Position numbers and translations under genes: made by a program. DNA of 64,000 nt, taken from the NCBI GenBank assembly GCA_030737875.1, contig CM060922.1, forward strand, positions 233,844,335-233,908,334, written 5' to 3'. The notes under the pieces are model-generated. The model saw nothing but the letters and a program-made list of their open reading frames with translations. It was not told where the DNA came from and searched no databases. The stretch comes from Allium sativum. Taxonomy: Eukaryota > Streptophyta > Magnoliopsida > Asparagales > Amaryllidaceae. This document shows, one piece after another, positions 33,583 through 45,340 of the stretch; position 1 is the stretch's first letter; each line of letters starts with the position of its first letter.

Positions 33583-36357
33583 AAATATAACAAACAAATT
33601 CCAATGGATCTGGATTTCTCACAAAGCACTAAAATCCAAGTCTATTGAACCCGAGTTGATTGTTTGGTATGCTGCAGAAAATGCATAGATAAGCATATTA
33701 GAGCTCACATAAATATTTCACAATAGTACTAAATAAAATATGGTAATAAATAAATATTTTTCATAATAATGACACATACTAAGCAAGTGTCCCTAAATTC
33801 TAAAATCTCTATCATATGTCTAACCTACATGTTTGTTATATGGAGAGGGTTATGTCTTTAAGAATAACACTACATGTACTATTTTATCTTTGTTTAACAT
33901 TTTATCATGTCATTAGGGTTTATAATACTCTCTCCTCCATGTGTAAGTCATAACCATCTACTCCCCAGTAAACCAAACTTAATAACATATTTGTGTGCAC
34001 AACATAACTAGGTATTGTCCATAGTAGCCCTCTTGATAGTCTCCATCATTTCTATATGAAAGAGTCCTGCTACAACATCTGTAATGGATTGCTCCGTAAA
34101 GCCTACAATACAAATGTTTTGTCATCTACTAAGAAAACATGAAAATGTGTTTGTATTGGACTACACCAATACTCGGACATCCATGAAGTACCATCCAGTG
34201 CATACATTTAGGTTCTATACGTAATCGTTCTGTCTATACTCTAAGTTCAGCTAATAAGTGGCACGACTTAGGATCACTACGAAACTCAGTAGGGGAATTT
34301 CTACAATATGTGAAAAAAGCAATGCTAGGTCCCACATATGTTAAACTAGTTTGTCTCTTTCTAACATGGCTAAGGTTGTACATAGCTACACTTCTACTAG
34401 TGGAAGGTTCTCTAATGGGTTAAGGTCTTTCCCTAAAACAAACATACTAAGCAAACAATTGGAGTTGCCACCTCACATAGTGTCTTGATAATGAAAGACC
34501 ACTGGATCCTTGGTTTAACATACATCTTCCTGTACTCTCTATTGTTGACAATGACACATCCGACGGTTATTGTCCTATTTGGTCCTGACCAGCCTCCTCG
34601 AGGCAACCGCCATATCCTAAAGTCGACCATCAACCTTCTATCAGCCTACTCTATGAAAGAAATCATGGCATACCCACTTGATGGAAACTACAGACCTGAC
34701 TCCAATGGATCGCCTAAACTATTCCTATATAAAAGGGTCTTCCTCGCGGTATCCTCGCTTTGAAATTTATGCTTCCTATCTTCCTTATGGCTAGTCCCGA
34801 TCATCTTGAGATCCTCAGTCCTCGACTAATTAGGACTGCTGCTATAAACATGCCTCGTGAGATCAATGTACACTGATGAGTCTGTTGTGGTCCGAATCAT
34901 ATGAATTCCTTCAGATTCCCTTTAGCTTACTCACAAAACATCTCACGTTCCTTATTAGACCTTTGTCAATGTATTTTCTAACTGTTTAATTTCTCTTATC
35001 TTGTCTTCCTTAATTTGACCATATTATTTCATTATGACACTATTCTCATCTTTTTATTATTTACTTTTTATGACACTCTTAATCTGGAGCTATATAATCT
35101 TGTCATAAATCTTTTATCATAATAATCTATTTTCTTCTTATTATTTATACTATACAACTGTTCTTAATGACACACTCTACTAATTCTTTTCTAGGCTATT
35201 AATTGTCTAACTTTATTTCTTACTTTTTTCTTTTTATAACATACTGCAGTTATATTAGTCTTTTACTCACCACCTTTGTAAGTTTTATCTTTAGGAAGTT
35301 ATATTTATTTCGTTTTATTAGTTACTAAAAATGTATTGAATTTTATTTCCGTAGTTTAGTATAAAACGCTCCTATACATAGAAATATGTAACTGCAAGCC
35401 ATTTCTTTTATTTATTTTTGAACTACTGGATAGTGTAAAATACGGCTAAATCCATATTTTACACCAATCCATCTTCTTTTAATTTTATTCTTTCAATCAT
35501 GTTTGCTGCATTTATTACAAATCAAACCGTGAGAATATATCATTTTTTTCTTAACCAAACAATCTAGGCTATTTCTAATTTCTAATTTAATTGATATATT
35601 TCTATTATCCTTCTTAATTAATTTCCCAAATTTTTGACATAGTTATTGTAAATTTACAATATTTGGGCTTGTGGTCCTTTCTTGCACCTCTTTTATCTTA
35701 AAAATACTTATATTTGGTTAAGTTAAATTTCAAAAAAATAACTTCTACATATAAGTTTAAATTCCTAAATTTACAATTTAAATACAAATTTACTTTAAAT
35801 AATTCTAACTAAACTATGTCAAATTTACTAATTGTAGTGGGAATTAAATTACTGTAAATAAATCTAATAAACCATGTGTTGACATTCTTTTTTGTCATAG
35901 ATGTCACACATCGAGAATATCATTAGAAAACATAAAGCGATTTGGTCGAAGTCGCGACGTATTCGGAAAAGGATTGGAAATGGCGTCAATTCATAAAGTC
36001 CTCTTCAGTCGACTCAGAAAGCCAGCATAGTGAAAATACATGATCGAAACTGTCTGATTAGCTCAAAATGGTTGATCGTTTCGATCACGTGGCAGAAATC
36101 ATCACTTAAAAATATATGGATTTAGTGAAAAATAGTGTCGCACATTCAAAAACAGCTGATCGACAAGCATTGATGACGAATGTGGCTTGCGACACTCATG
36201 ATAACAAAATTTGGTAATCTGGCAAAACCTGGTTTGACACGATGAAAAATAGCCAAAAAACATGTCCGATTACTCAAAAAAATGTGTGTGCAACCTTGGT
36301 TGATAACACAGGAAGTATGATCGATCATCTTTTTTGGCACGTTCTATGGGTGATCAC
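33583..36357. other. Unassigned intergenic sequence
   Basis: The first part may be a decayed minus-strand LTR belonging to the primer site at 33571. The ORF at 34485-34763 (92 residues) contains no motif I recognise. The rest is AT-rich with no clear coding potential. Confidence 0.4.
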
Positions 36358-37035
36358 TGTTGACACCAAAGATTGGCACAACACCCAAAGAAAGGGTTAT
36401 GTAGAGAATGAATGAAGATAAATAATTGTAAAAACTAAAAATAGTGGGAATCACATGCAAGTTTATAATGGTTCGGCGTTAATGAGCCTACGTTCAATTA
36501 ATAATCTCTTATATATTCTTTAAACTATTAGACGGAATAGCTAAAATGACAATACAACTAGAGATTAACAAAGATTTGAAAGCTAGAGTATTCAAACTTC
36601 CAAAAGTTCCCTCTTCTGAGTCCAGAAGATGTATTTATAGGTGATACTATGCTTGAGCTGGCTTGGACACACATTGTATGGTCCAAAATAATAGTGAAGC
36701 TTGGGGAAGCATTCTCCTCCCATGGAATATGCACTTCTTTAATTTTCGGTGATAGGTGGCCATCGATCCTATTTATTCGGATGGCTTGGAATAGGTAAGG
36801 TTGAGCATGAGCTATTCTTCAGGCGGACATTAGGTTCGTAACTAGGTGTGCCCTGGCTTGATTGGTCTGATCATAGAGGCTTCGAATGGATGGCGTTTGG
36901 TTTCAGTGATAAACCTAGGTGATGGACCGCATTGTTTTGCCCATTTCTTGACTTCAACTATCTAATCCGGGTATCCGAGGCATGGGCCCATAGCATTGTC
37001 GAGCCTTGATGGGCTTGCCAAAAGGCCCATCAACA
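36358..37035 (-). repeat. Tat-type LTR, minus orientation, possibly solo
   Basis: Ends are TGTTGACACC (36358) and CCCATCAACA (37035). Read on the minus strand it starts TGTTGATGGGCC, contains a TATA region CACCTATAAATACA (about 36633-36646) and then AACGTAGGC...GCCGAACCA (about 36472-36500). These match the promoter and leader of the Tat-like LTRs at 41158/41464 and 60589. No matching target duplication is seen (ATCAC on the left, CTTTG on the right) and no primer site is clear. Confidence 0.55.
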
Positions 37036-37676
37036 CTTTGCTGCCTAAAGTATGTTGCATTGGAGACAGGGCATACTTTGTAAACATAGATTCTACATAA
37101 CATTTTCCATATAAATCAAGGAATTCCCATAGGTTGGTTCGGGACGTCCGTTCATGAGCTTCGTAAATCGAAATTGGCCTACTAGATGTCTTGGAAACTT
37201 ATATAGGGTCAGGTAATAATGACGCCTCTCTTTCATATGCCTCTTCGGCTGACCTTGGCTCGATAGTGGCTTGACACGTCAGCCGAGTCAGATCCAGTAG
37301 TCATGTCAATCGAATATGAATGATCATCTTATTATATTATAAAAGGAAAACCCCCTTTGCTTTATTTTTTTACTCTTTTACTACAAAGATCGATTTACTG
37401 TTTCGGAGGAAGAAGGAGAAAGATCACCTTCGTCTTCAACCAAGATCATCTCTTTAAGGTAAGAATCGATTCTCTATCTTTTTTCAAAATATTTCGATGT
37501 GATTCTCGTGTACAATCTCTTCTTCCTCCACCTTCTTTCCGTAATTTATGCTCCATATAATCCATAACTAGGATCACTAGAATCGGATCGCTGGAGTCAG
37601 TGGCGATGAAACTGTCTGTGTTACTTAAGATGCCATTATAGTAAAATCCAATAGTGTTGGAACTGCTAACCCAAAA
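37036..37676. other. Unassigned stretch with a promoter-like segment
   Basis: ATTATAAAAGG near 37334, followed by a pyrimidine-rich leader and TTTAAG|GTAAGAATCG near 37458, would serve as a TATA box and splice donor on the plus strand. No coding exon follows before the LTR at 37677. It may be a remnant of a gene or element promoter. Confidence 0.3.
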
Positions 37677-40319
37677 TGTGATGACCCGCCCCGAACTAGC
37701 TGACATACCCCTTGAAATGCGCTGTGTCGATGCCTGAATGGCACAGAATGGTCGTCAGATGAAAGGGTTTTAAAACAATGAACAACTAAAGAACCTGTAG
37801 CATATCTCATAGTGCATGAAATAAAATATAGTAATAACATTACTTGACATAAAACAGGCCAGACAGTGCATAAGCTGAAAGCTAAACCATACCCTCAGAG
37901 TAGCGGAATCCAAAATACAGCATATGATCCAAACCATTATTACAACTTTAAAAATACTGTCTCTAAAAAGGAAATGAAAGTGGTACACTACTAATGCTCA
38001 AAGAAGTAACTAGCAACAACACAGGGAGAATATATGTAAATAGTACGTGGAAGCCTCCTGCTCGTCTCCGGACAGCTACTCTTGCATAACCACCTAACCT
38101 GTCTATAGTCTGCTCGTTTAGTAGCACCAAGAGTAATAAGAAGAGACATAAAACTCTGGGTCAGACGAAAGTATTGTGTGAGCGATAGCAAGACTATAAC
38201 TGGGTAAACAATACCAGGTATAAGTAAATCATACCTGAACCTGGACTTGCAACCAAAGAGTTAACACAATAGGATATACAATGCTCTAAGGTAACACTAA
38301 CATAGGGTGTGAAGTAGAAGAGTGCATGTCATGTTGGTATCAAACATCAAACATAGCAACCATCCTCACATCTCTCACTCAGTGCGTAAAGCATACGATA
38401 TCCACTTCTTTGATCACCAAATCTATTGGGGTCATGATGGCCACTCTTTACAACTATTGCTATGACCACACTTCCCTGGTCTATAGTCAATAACCCTACC
38501 CAGTCCACACATCCCTGGCTCTAGGTTGAGGGCCAACCAGTCCATACTTCCCTGGCTCTGGTTCATCTACATGCCCCCTCTCTTCAATGGTGAACCAACG
38601 TTATAGATATCGATAACCCCTTTGCACACGTCCCGCAGCAAAGTCCAACTCTAGAAGTTAACTAATTGGTTCCTATGTGGATCCTGAGTAATAACTTCCT
38701 ACTTGAACTTCCTTTGCGTCTCAGGTTCTGGATGGATTGAAATTGATCTTCAGAAGGATCCAAAATCATTGTCGTGTAGTTGAATTTCAAATACGGTTCA
38801 GTTTGGAGTCATCATGTTGGTTCGGGTCGTGGTCGTCGTCATGGTCGAGTCGTGGTCCTCCCAGTGCTATTCGTGACCCCCCTTCATAGGCGGTTCATGA
38901 CCCCCTTGTTGGCGGTTCGTGATCCCCTTATAGGCAGTTCGTGATGCCCATATAGGCGGTTCGTGGCCACCCTATAGGCGGCTCGTGACTCCCTTCATAG
39001 GCGGTTCGTGAGTCCCCCCTAGTCGGGAGCCTTCTTCTGGTCGCGGTTCGTGATCTTTCCCTCCTGGCGGTTCGTGACCACCATCCTATAGGCAGTTCGT
39101 GACCCCCCCATAGGCAGTTCGTGGCCCCCCTATAGGCGGTTCGTGACCCCCTCATAGGTGGTTCGTGAGTCCGGGAGCCTTCTTCTGGTCGCGGTTCGTG
39201 ATCCTTCCTTCCTGGCGGTTCGTGACCATTATCTTGGGGCGGTTAATAACTATCATCTTGGGACGGTTCGTGACCATCATCTTGGGGTGGTTCGTGAGAC
39301 ATACCCCTTCAGGAACCGAAGTCAACCTAGGCGGTTCGTGAGGCATACTGCCTTCATAAACCGATTTTCTGCAGTTTTTCGAACAAGCTAATTTCGCCAA
39401 ACGATGGTGTTTTCAACCATTCTAACCTTAATATGAAGTCATAAAACATACCAAACAATAGTGGCAACACATAGAATAAATCAAATACATTAAAACATCA
39501 TCAATATGAGTTATTTTGAATCAAACGTACCCGAAAACCATGATTTTTCCCTCAATCCCCTTAACCATGTTTTAACTATAGAATTAACAAACTTAATCCA
39601 AATTAGCCTGAATTTTCACTAGTGACATAAAATAATATTTTAGAATATCTACATATTTTCCTAGATTTTTATGATGCATAATTTCGATAATTATCACTGA
39701 TCACCCCTAATTAGTCGTAATTAGTGAATATAAGTGCAAATCCCTCACCTTAGCCACAAATAAATAGTAGATATAAAACTATGACTGATATGGCATGAAT
39801 TCCAATGTATAGCAGCATCTCTATCTCTGATATGATGTTAATTTCTCTTAATTTGATGTAGTTTTGGTGAATTATGATTAAAAAGCGATTAGGAAGAGAT
39901 AAAAATGAGATTTAGAAGATGGAGGCCATTGCTAGGGTTCAAGGAAGGTAAATGGCAGCTGAGAAAATGAAGGGGAAGGTTTTTCCAAACCCTTTCAGCT
40001 CTCTCATTACCCTAATCCCGAAATGGGTTATGGGCTTAGCTGCTAATCACCCCGTTAAGCCCAATTATGTTGTTATTTATCTTCCAAACCTTATTTCAGC
40101 CATATCACCCAAACGGTAAGTTCGTTTGATTAATGTGACCACTCTACGGAAAGGTAAACCATCATCCGAATCCTATGGAAGTGGTTTCAGGTTGAGACTT
40201 ATTACCAATCAAAAGATCTAGGAGAAACAAGATTTTCCAGGGGTAAAACAATCATTTAAAATTCAGTAAAAAATTGTGAATATGGGAAATGACCCCAATA
40301 GTCGTTTCCCAAAGTTACA
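37677..40319 (-). repeat. Long chromovirus-type LTR, minus orientation; right boundary uncertain
   Basis: The left edge TGTGATGACCCGCCCCG reads, in reverse complement, as the GGGGCGGGTCATCACA end of a chromovirus LTR. Farther in, on the minus strand, are CTGACCCAGAGTTT (near 38150) and GAGCAGGAGGCTTC (near 38052), in the same order and spacing as in the plus-strand LTR (7102 and 7202). GTTACA at 40314-40319 could be the other end (TGTAAC on the minus strand), but flanking bases give no target duplication (CAAAA versus CGACC). No primer site adjoins 37677, so it may be solo. No gene inside. Confidence 0.55.
38862..39355. repeat. GC-rich minisatellite, core GGCGGTTCGTGACCCCC
   Basis: About twenty imperfect units of 20-25 bp share GGCGGTTCGTGA, with spacers such as CCCCTATA or CATCATCTTGG. 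A higher-order block (GGGAGCCTTCTTCTGGTCGC) appears twice, near 39026 and 39173, so part of the array was itself duplicated. Minus-strand ORFs here (38928-39155) are repeat translations, not genes. Confidence 0.85.
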
Positions 40320-41631
40320 CGACCATATGACTTCGTATGAAAATAAAATAAACATTTTATGATCTGCCGATACGCAGAATGCATGTCGTTACTATTAAAC
40401 CCTAAAAAGTCCATAAGCACATTGAGCAAAGGCTCCCGAATGGACACCCTCTGGGTCGATCGTGCACAGCATTTAGACATACACACGGAGTGGAATCCAA
40501 ACATCAAGTCCAAGACCGAACGACCAACCGGTACGACCAACCATAGTAGTACATTACACCATGGGAAGTAAGACCCGATAAAGCTAAAGGTCGCATGATT
40601 TTGAAGATCGCTCATGACAGCGGAAAACACTTGACCCAAATATCGTAGTTCGACCATGGGTAATCAAGACCAGGAGACAAGATCGCGCAAACATCTGACG
40701 ACCGCTCACTAATTGCAACACCTATCACTCAGCACTCAGACTACAAATTTATTGAACGACCACATATCAACTCCTTAGAGAAGAGCGTCGTAGCATCTCA
40801 GAGCCGCAAAACATTGATCGGCCTCCCAGAGATTAAAAAAGGCCTATGCTCGCCCGCTCAGGTCAGACGCAACCTCAATACGGAATGATAGTCGATCGCT
40901 CCTTCATATCATCATCAAGTAAATCACGTACCCACTTGTTAACTGATAGAAACAGCCACAACATAAGAGCCCCAACTGAAGAGTCACTCGCACAGCTGAT
41001 CGAGATGCTCGCTCCGTTGAGTCGCTTGTATATGATAATCGACTTCAACTCTTAACGGCTGGCTACAGCTAGCCAATGGCATGATCGTAAATTAACGGAA
41101 TAAGCGACCCATGACCTGGATAACAGATCTGAGACCATTCCTCAAAGGGATCTCACCTATAAATACACCATGACTACCAGTAAGAAAGGGATCCAATCTT
41201 CGATGCCATGAAGTGCTGCGAAATTCCAGCCTCAACTACTAATATGGCCATGGGGTCAAGCACGAAATCAGAACGATGAAGACACTCTTCTCCTCAATCA
41301 TTCATCCATTTTCTTCCTCTTCAAACTATACCATTCTCTTGTATAACCCCTACATTGAAATATATAAATGAGGGTATATTGAGTGAATATCGAGATGTAT
41401 GAAAGAGAAGATTGATGTATTTTGTAATCCTCGCTATAAGAATGGAAATCACCATCATAATGGACGTAGGCCTAGTTAACGGCTGAACCACTCTAAATCT
41501 CGTCTCTATTTGCCTTTTCTGCATTAACTATCTTTCAATTACTTATTAAACATAGTTACATTATCTCCTTATCGAATTGGTGAAGTACAATTTTAGTACC
41601 TTGGATGTTTAGACTATTTTTGGTGTAAACA
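40320..41631 (+). repeat. 5' LTR of a Tat-like element; start not resolved
   Basis: Ends in GTGTAAACA at 41631, before a TGGCGCC-type primer site. It holds a TATA box TATAAATA (41158-41165) within CACCTATAAATACACC, and the leader motif GGACGTAGGCC...GGCTGAACCA (41464-41490) shared with the LTRs at 36358 and 59944. The left limit lies somewhere after 40319. No gene recognised. Confidence 0.6.
41158..41165 (+). promoter_or_regulatory. TATA box of the Tat-like LTR
   Basis: TATAAATA within CTCACCTATAAATACACC, at the usual U3/R position about 470 bases before the LTR end. Confidence 0.7.
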
Positions 41632-41634
41632 TTT

Positions 41635-41653
41635 TGGCGCCTACCGTGGGGCC
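41635..41653 (+). promoter_or_regulatory. Primer binding site (TGGCGCC type)
   Basis: TGGCGCCTACCGTGGGGCC starts three bases after the LTR end. This form is common in Tat-lineage plant elements. The exact tRNA was not determined. Confidence 0.75.
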
Positions 41654-41722
41654 GTGTTAACTTGTTTTTTCCATTCAAATCCGACAAGATCCATCGAGTA
41701 GGATGTGTTTAGAGGTGTGAAC

Positions 41723-43230
41723 ATGCCGAGGAAAGGAAACGGCGAAGTCAACAGCCCCAGCAACTGCGTTAACACCATCACGCCATCTTCCACCGATTTC
41801 GAGGCAGAGGAGTCGCCTGAAATGGAAGAAACTATAACCAGATGGAAGTCGGAAGAGGCGATTGTAGGATTTACGAGTCAAATAGCTATTCCAAACGATG
41901 CAGTGATGAAAAAGCTCGAGTCGATACTCACCATTCAAGCCGCCACCACAAAAGCCGCATTGAATGCCACTAGTTCCTCGTCAGCCCGAAAAAATCGCAA
42001 GCCAGACGCAGGGTTCTCCACCTCAAGCTCAAGACAACGGGATTTCGCTCAAAGGGTCACACAGCGCAATAATCAGAATGATGAAAGGGACAAAGCTCCT
42101 ATGCATGGCCATCTTCATGATGAAATCACAAAACGGAAAGACATTCCTACCGCTATAAGGGTGCCCATTTAGAGAGAATGCCCAAATTCCCTAATCTCGG
42201 TTCCCGGTGGCACATCCAGATCAAAATTCGACAATGAAGAAGGTGATCCATCCATGGATCCGAGCAAGGTATAGGAATACATCTTACTAATGGCACGAGC
42301 AATCGTGAAGGAAATCCTGAGAAAGAAGGATGATAAAAAAGAATGGGAATCTTTTCCAACTAAAACCCCACTCACTGAGAGGGTTAAGAAGACTTTGTAC
42401 TTGCAGAGATTCAATCCTCCGTCATTACAATCCTATGATGGGACGAGCGACCCTAATATGTTCCTTTGTAAATACGATCAATATATCAATGGGGCATGCG
42501 CTACTGATGAAATCAAGGGCCTATGTTTCCCAACTTACCTTGAAGGGGTGGCGTACTTATGGTTCACAAAGCTGCCGCCCCAGTCTGTGGACAATTTCAC
42601 GACCTTATCTAAACTGTTCAACAAGCAGTTCAAATCCCGTGCACTCGAAGCTCGAGATGTTGCAAAGCTAAGTGGATTACGACAAAGGCAAGGAGATCCC
42701 ATCAAAGCTTTTCTCACCTGCTTCAATGTGGCGGTAAATGAAGTCAAGAATTTTGAATCCCATCTAATCCTAACGGCTCTTCAAGGGGCAATATGTAAGG
42801 AAACCGAGTTGGGGCGATGGATCAAGAGAAAGAAACCAAGCACGCTCGAGCGGGAACTCAGCAAAGCCGAAAAATATGCGAGTACCGAAGAGGAATACGG
42901 GCAGCTAGAGAAAAACGAAAATGTGCAAAGCAGCTCTGACAGTCAAAAAAGGAGCAATGAAAAAAAAGACAGTCGAGCAAAGAAGAAGCTACGCTTCTTC
43001 AAGAACTCTGAATTCACCCTCTTAATGATACCATTGCAAATATCTTTAGGGCAACCAAAAACACCGAAAGATATCCGATCTTGAAACAAAAACAGGTCAA
43101 AGATATCACCATAAAGTCAGGAAGGTTCTGTCAATTCCATAAACAACCAGGGCATGATACCAACGAATGTAGGCATCTGAAATCAGTGATCGAGGGGATA
43201 ATCCGAAAGAATAATTTGCAACAATATGTA
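41723..43230 (+). pseudogene. Gag of a Tat-like retrotransposon, broken
   Basis: One reading frame from MPRKGNGEVN (41723) continues through two in-frame TAG stops (42170 and 42270) to about 43010. The capsid region is clear at 42405-42900: FNPPSLQSYDGTSDP, CFPTYLEGVAYLWFTKLPP, FNKQFKS and IKAFLTCFNVAV, the standard Retrotrans_gag order. After a frame change near 43010 the reading continues PLNDTIANIFRAT and ends with a zinc-knuckle-like CQFHKQPGHDTNEC (near 43130) and IRKNNLQQYV, then a stop at 43230. The final zinc-binding block has the C-x2-H-x4-H-x4-C layout usual in this lineage. No protease or pol follows in the 1.24 kb up to the chromovirus insertion. Confidence 0.75.
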
Positions 43231-44471
43231 TAACATCGTAACTATTACCCCAACTCTACGCAAACGAGTGACAACATACCTTAAATAGGAGAAGGCTTAA
43301 ACCAATCAAAAAGGAGACACTCATCAAGGGAACTAGTCTCTCATATCTCAACAATTGGACGTCGAACTAGAACTTTCATTACTTCGCTTCACTCCCCTGG
43401 TTTTATCTTGTTTTTAAAATTGTTTTACCTTACTTTGTTGATCCACTATGTTCGTACTAAGTAGCAATTTACTTGAAAAAGCTTTGTGCATCAAAAATTA
43501 ATTATGTGTTTATCTGAGTAACACAATTAATGATCCATGGTAAAAGAAGAACAATATCTTGAAATGTACGAATGGCAAAAGGCAATCCCACGAGCACAGC
43601 TAAACTGTAATGAAAATCCCAGAGCACACATTAAAAAAAGTAGCTCGGGAGTCGCGAAACAAGATCAAATAGAATGAATGGACACGTCACTTCAAAAGAG
43701 ACAAGCCATTCTAAGACTGGCAACAAGTTCAAAGGCCACCCCTCGCATTATGGAATACACCGAATGCTTAGTAAACACCCATGCAAGGAACCGACGTTAG
43801 GCTTTGTCAAAAAGAATAGGAACACTACCAAATCTATCCCTCGGATAAAATTGCTGATCCTAAAGAGGCACACCTTCTTAGGCGCACTACACAAATTCCT
43901 TAAAAGTCGGAGTTAAATTTGGAAGCAAGGATTGGTATCTACCTCCTAAGAGTTAATGCTGGAGCGAAAGCAACTCAATATGTCCCATGGAAAATGTCCC
44001 ACAGATAAAAACTCTGAGCCCACTAAAGGAACACCTTCTTAGGTGCAGGATGTGAGTTCTCCAACTTTGAAGGATTTCGAGGAGGTGAACCCATGTCTGT
44101 TTCATAGGGCAAGGCATAAAGTCGGAAAAACCGACATGTCCTGAAACGGAAAAAATGCCAATCTTAAGGGGTACCTTCTTAGGTAAAGGACATGAATTTT
44201 ATCCCTTCTGAGTTAAAGCTCGATGAGATAAATTTGTGTCCGCTCCGTGGATGAAGCATAAAAATGGGGGAGGGTTAAACACGCTGGAAGGACCAGCACC
44301 AATCAGAAATCCTAGCCAAAAGTGGGTGTCAGAAATCCTAGCAGTAAGGGGGTATCCATTCTAGAACCTTTTTGAATAACCAAAGCAATCAAGCAGGGTC
44401 TAGAATGGATCGAAAACCTATAACCCAGGACCTCCCCAGGGGCCATATATTTAATGAAAAGATACCAAACG
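43231..44471 (+). other. 3' non-coding part of the Tat-like element, with diffuse repeats
   Basis: No pol similarity. A block ACCTTCTTAGG recurs at about 43871, 44031 and 44169, each within CAC/GGTACC-like context and spaced about 140-160 bases. An exact inverted repeat, ATCCATTCTAGA (44354-44365) and TCTAGAATGGAT (44399-44410), lies near the end. The stretch is cut at 44471 by the chromovirus LTR; the rest of this element must lie beyond the window. Confidence 0.55.
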
Positions 44472-45330
44472 TGTAACAACCAAGAAAATCTGAACCAGTT
44501 TAAAAATTTTAAATGGGCTATTTGAGTGAATCTTTAAATATTTAAAATAAATATTTTAAATAATAAAGACGAAAAGTATGTTTGAATCGAAGTTGGAAAA
44601 TAAATATAATTATTTCAAATTAAAAACAAGGCATGAAATGGCGCAGCAGTTTCAAAATTTCAATTCAAACTTTGACTGACTGTACCGAGTGTAAAATAAA
44701 ACGGAGTTTAGTGAAACCAAAAATATTTAAATCTCTCAGTGAATATATTTCTAACGAATATGAACAATCGAAGTTTCATAGCGGGAATCAAAAGTTATGG
44801 CCAAATGAATCGTCAGAAAGGTCACTATAGATAATATATAGCCCTCGAAAATAGACATTTTGCAAACGACCTCAGAATTCGACGAAACACTTTTGTTGGA
44901 TCCGGGATGTCAAATTATTGCTAGGTTTCAAATTTCATAATTTTTGAAGATAATATGTGAGCGTAGCGAAGAAAAATGTGCTTTGGTCGATTATAGTTAA
45001 ATTGGATCGACCAGAAAATGGCCATTTTTCAAATAGTCTCAGAATTCGACGAAACTAGTTTTGTTGGGACTGTATCGTCAAAACATAGCTAGATTTATTT
45101 TTCGGGAATTTTTAGAATCAGTGTGTGTCCCCGGCAAATTGAAATGTACGTTCATATCAAATATTGAATGTTTTATATTTTAATTTGAAGAAAAACTGAT
45201 TGAAACAATCAAACGGGCCTTCGAAACATATCCCATTGTGTTCGAAATGGGGGTATTTAGCTAGGGACGACAGTCATTGGGTTTGGATTGGAGATCGTAG
45301 GAGATAAAGGGTATTTTAGAAATTTAAAAA

Positions 45331-45340
45331 TATATAAATA
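45331..45340 (+). promoter_or_regulatory. TATA box of the chromovirus 5' LTR
   Basis: TATATAAATA, followed by a CT-rich leader (TTTTCTCTCTCCCCGACCCC near 45370). The 3' LTR has TATAAATATA near 55931. Confidence 0.65.

Noticed and set aside
34485..34763. 92-residue ORF as a possible host gene
   Set aside because: No recognisable domain, no promoter or intron signals, and it overlaps an antisense ORF of similar quality.
38862..39355. Repeats resembling CRISPR or an Arg-rich repeat protein (38928-39155 minus)
   Set aside because: Period is irregular (20-25 bp), no spacer logic is present, and the ORF is a translation of a minisatellite.
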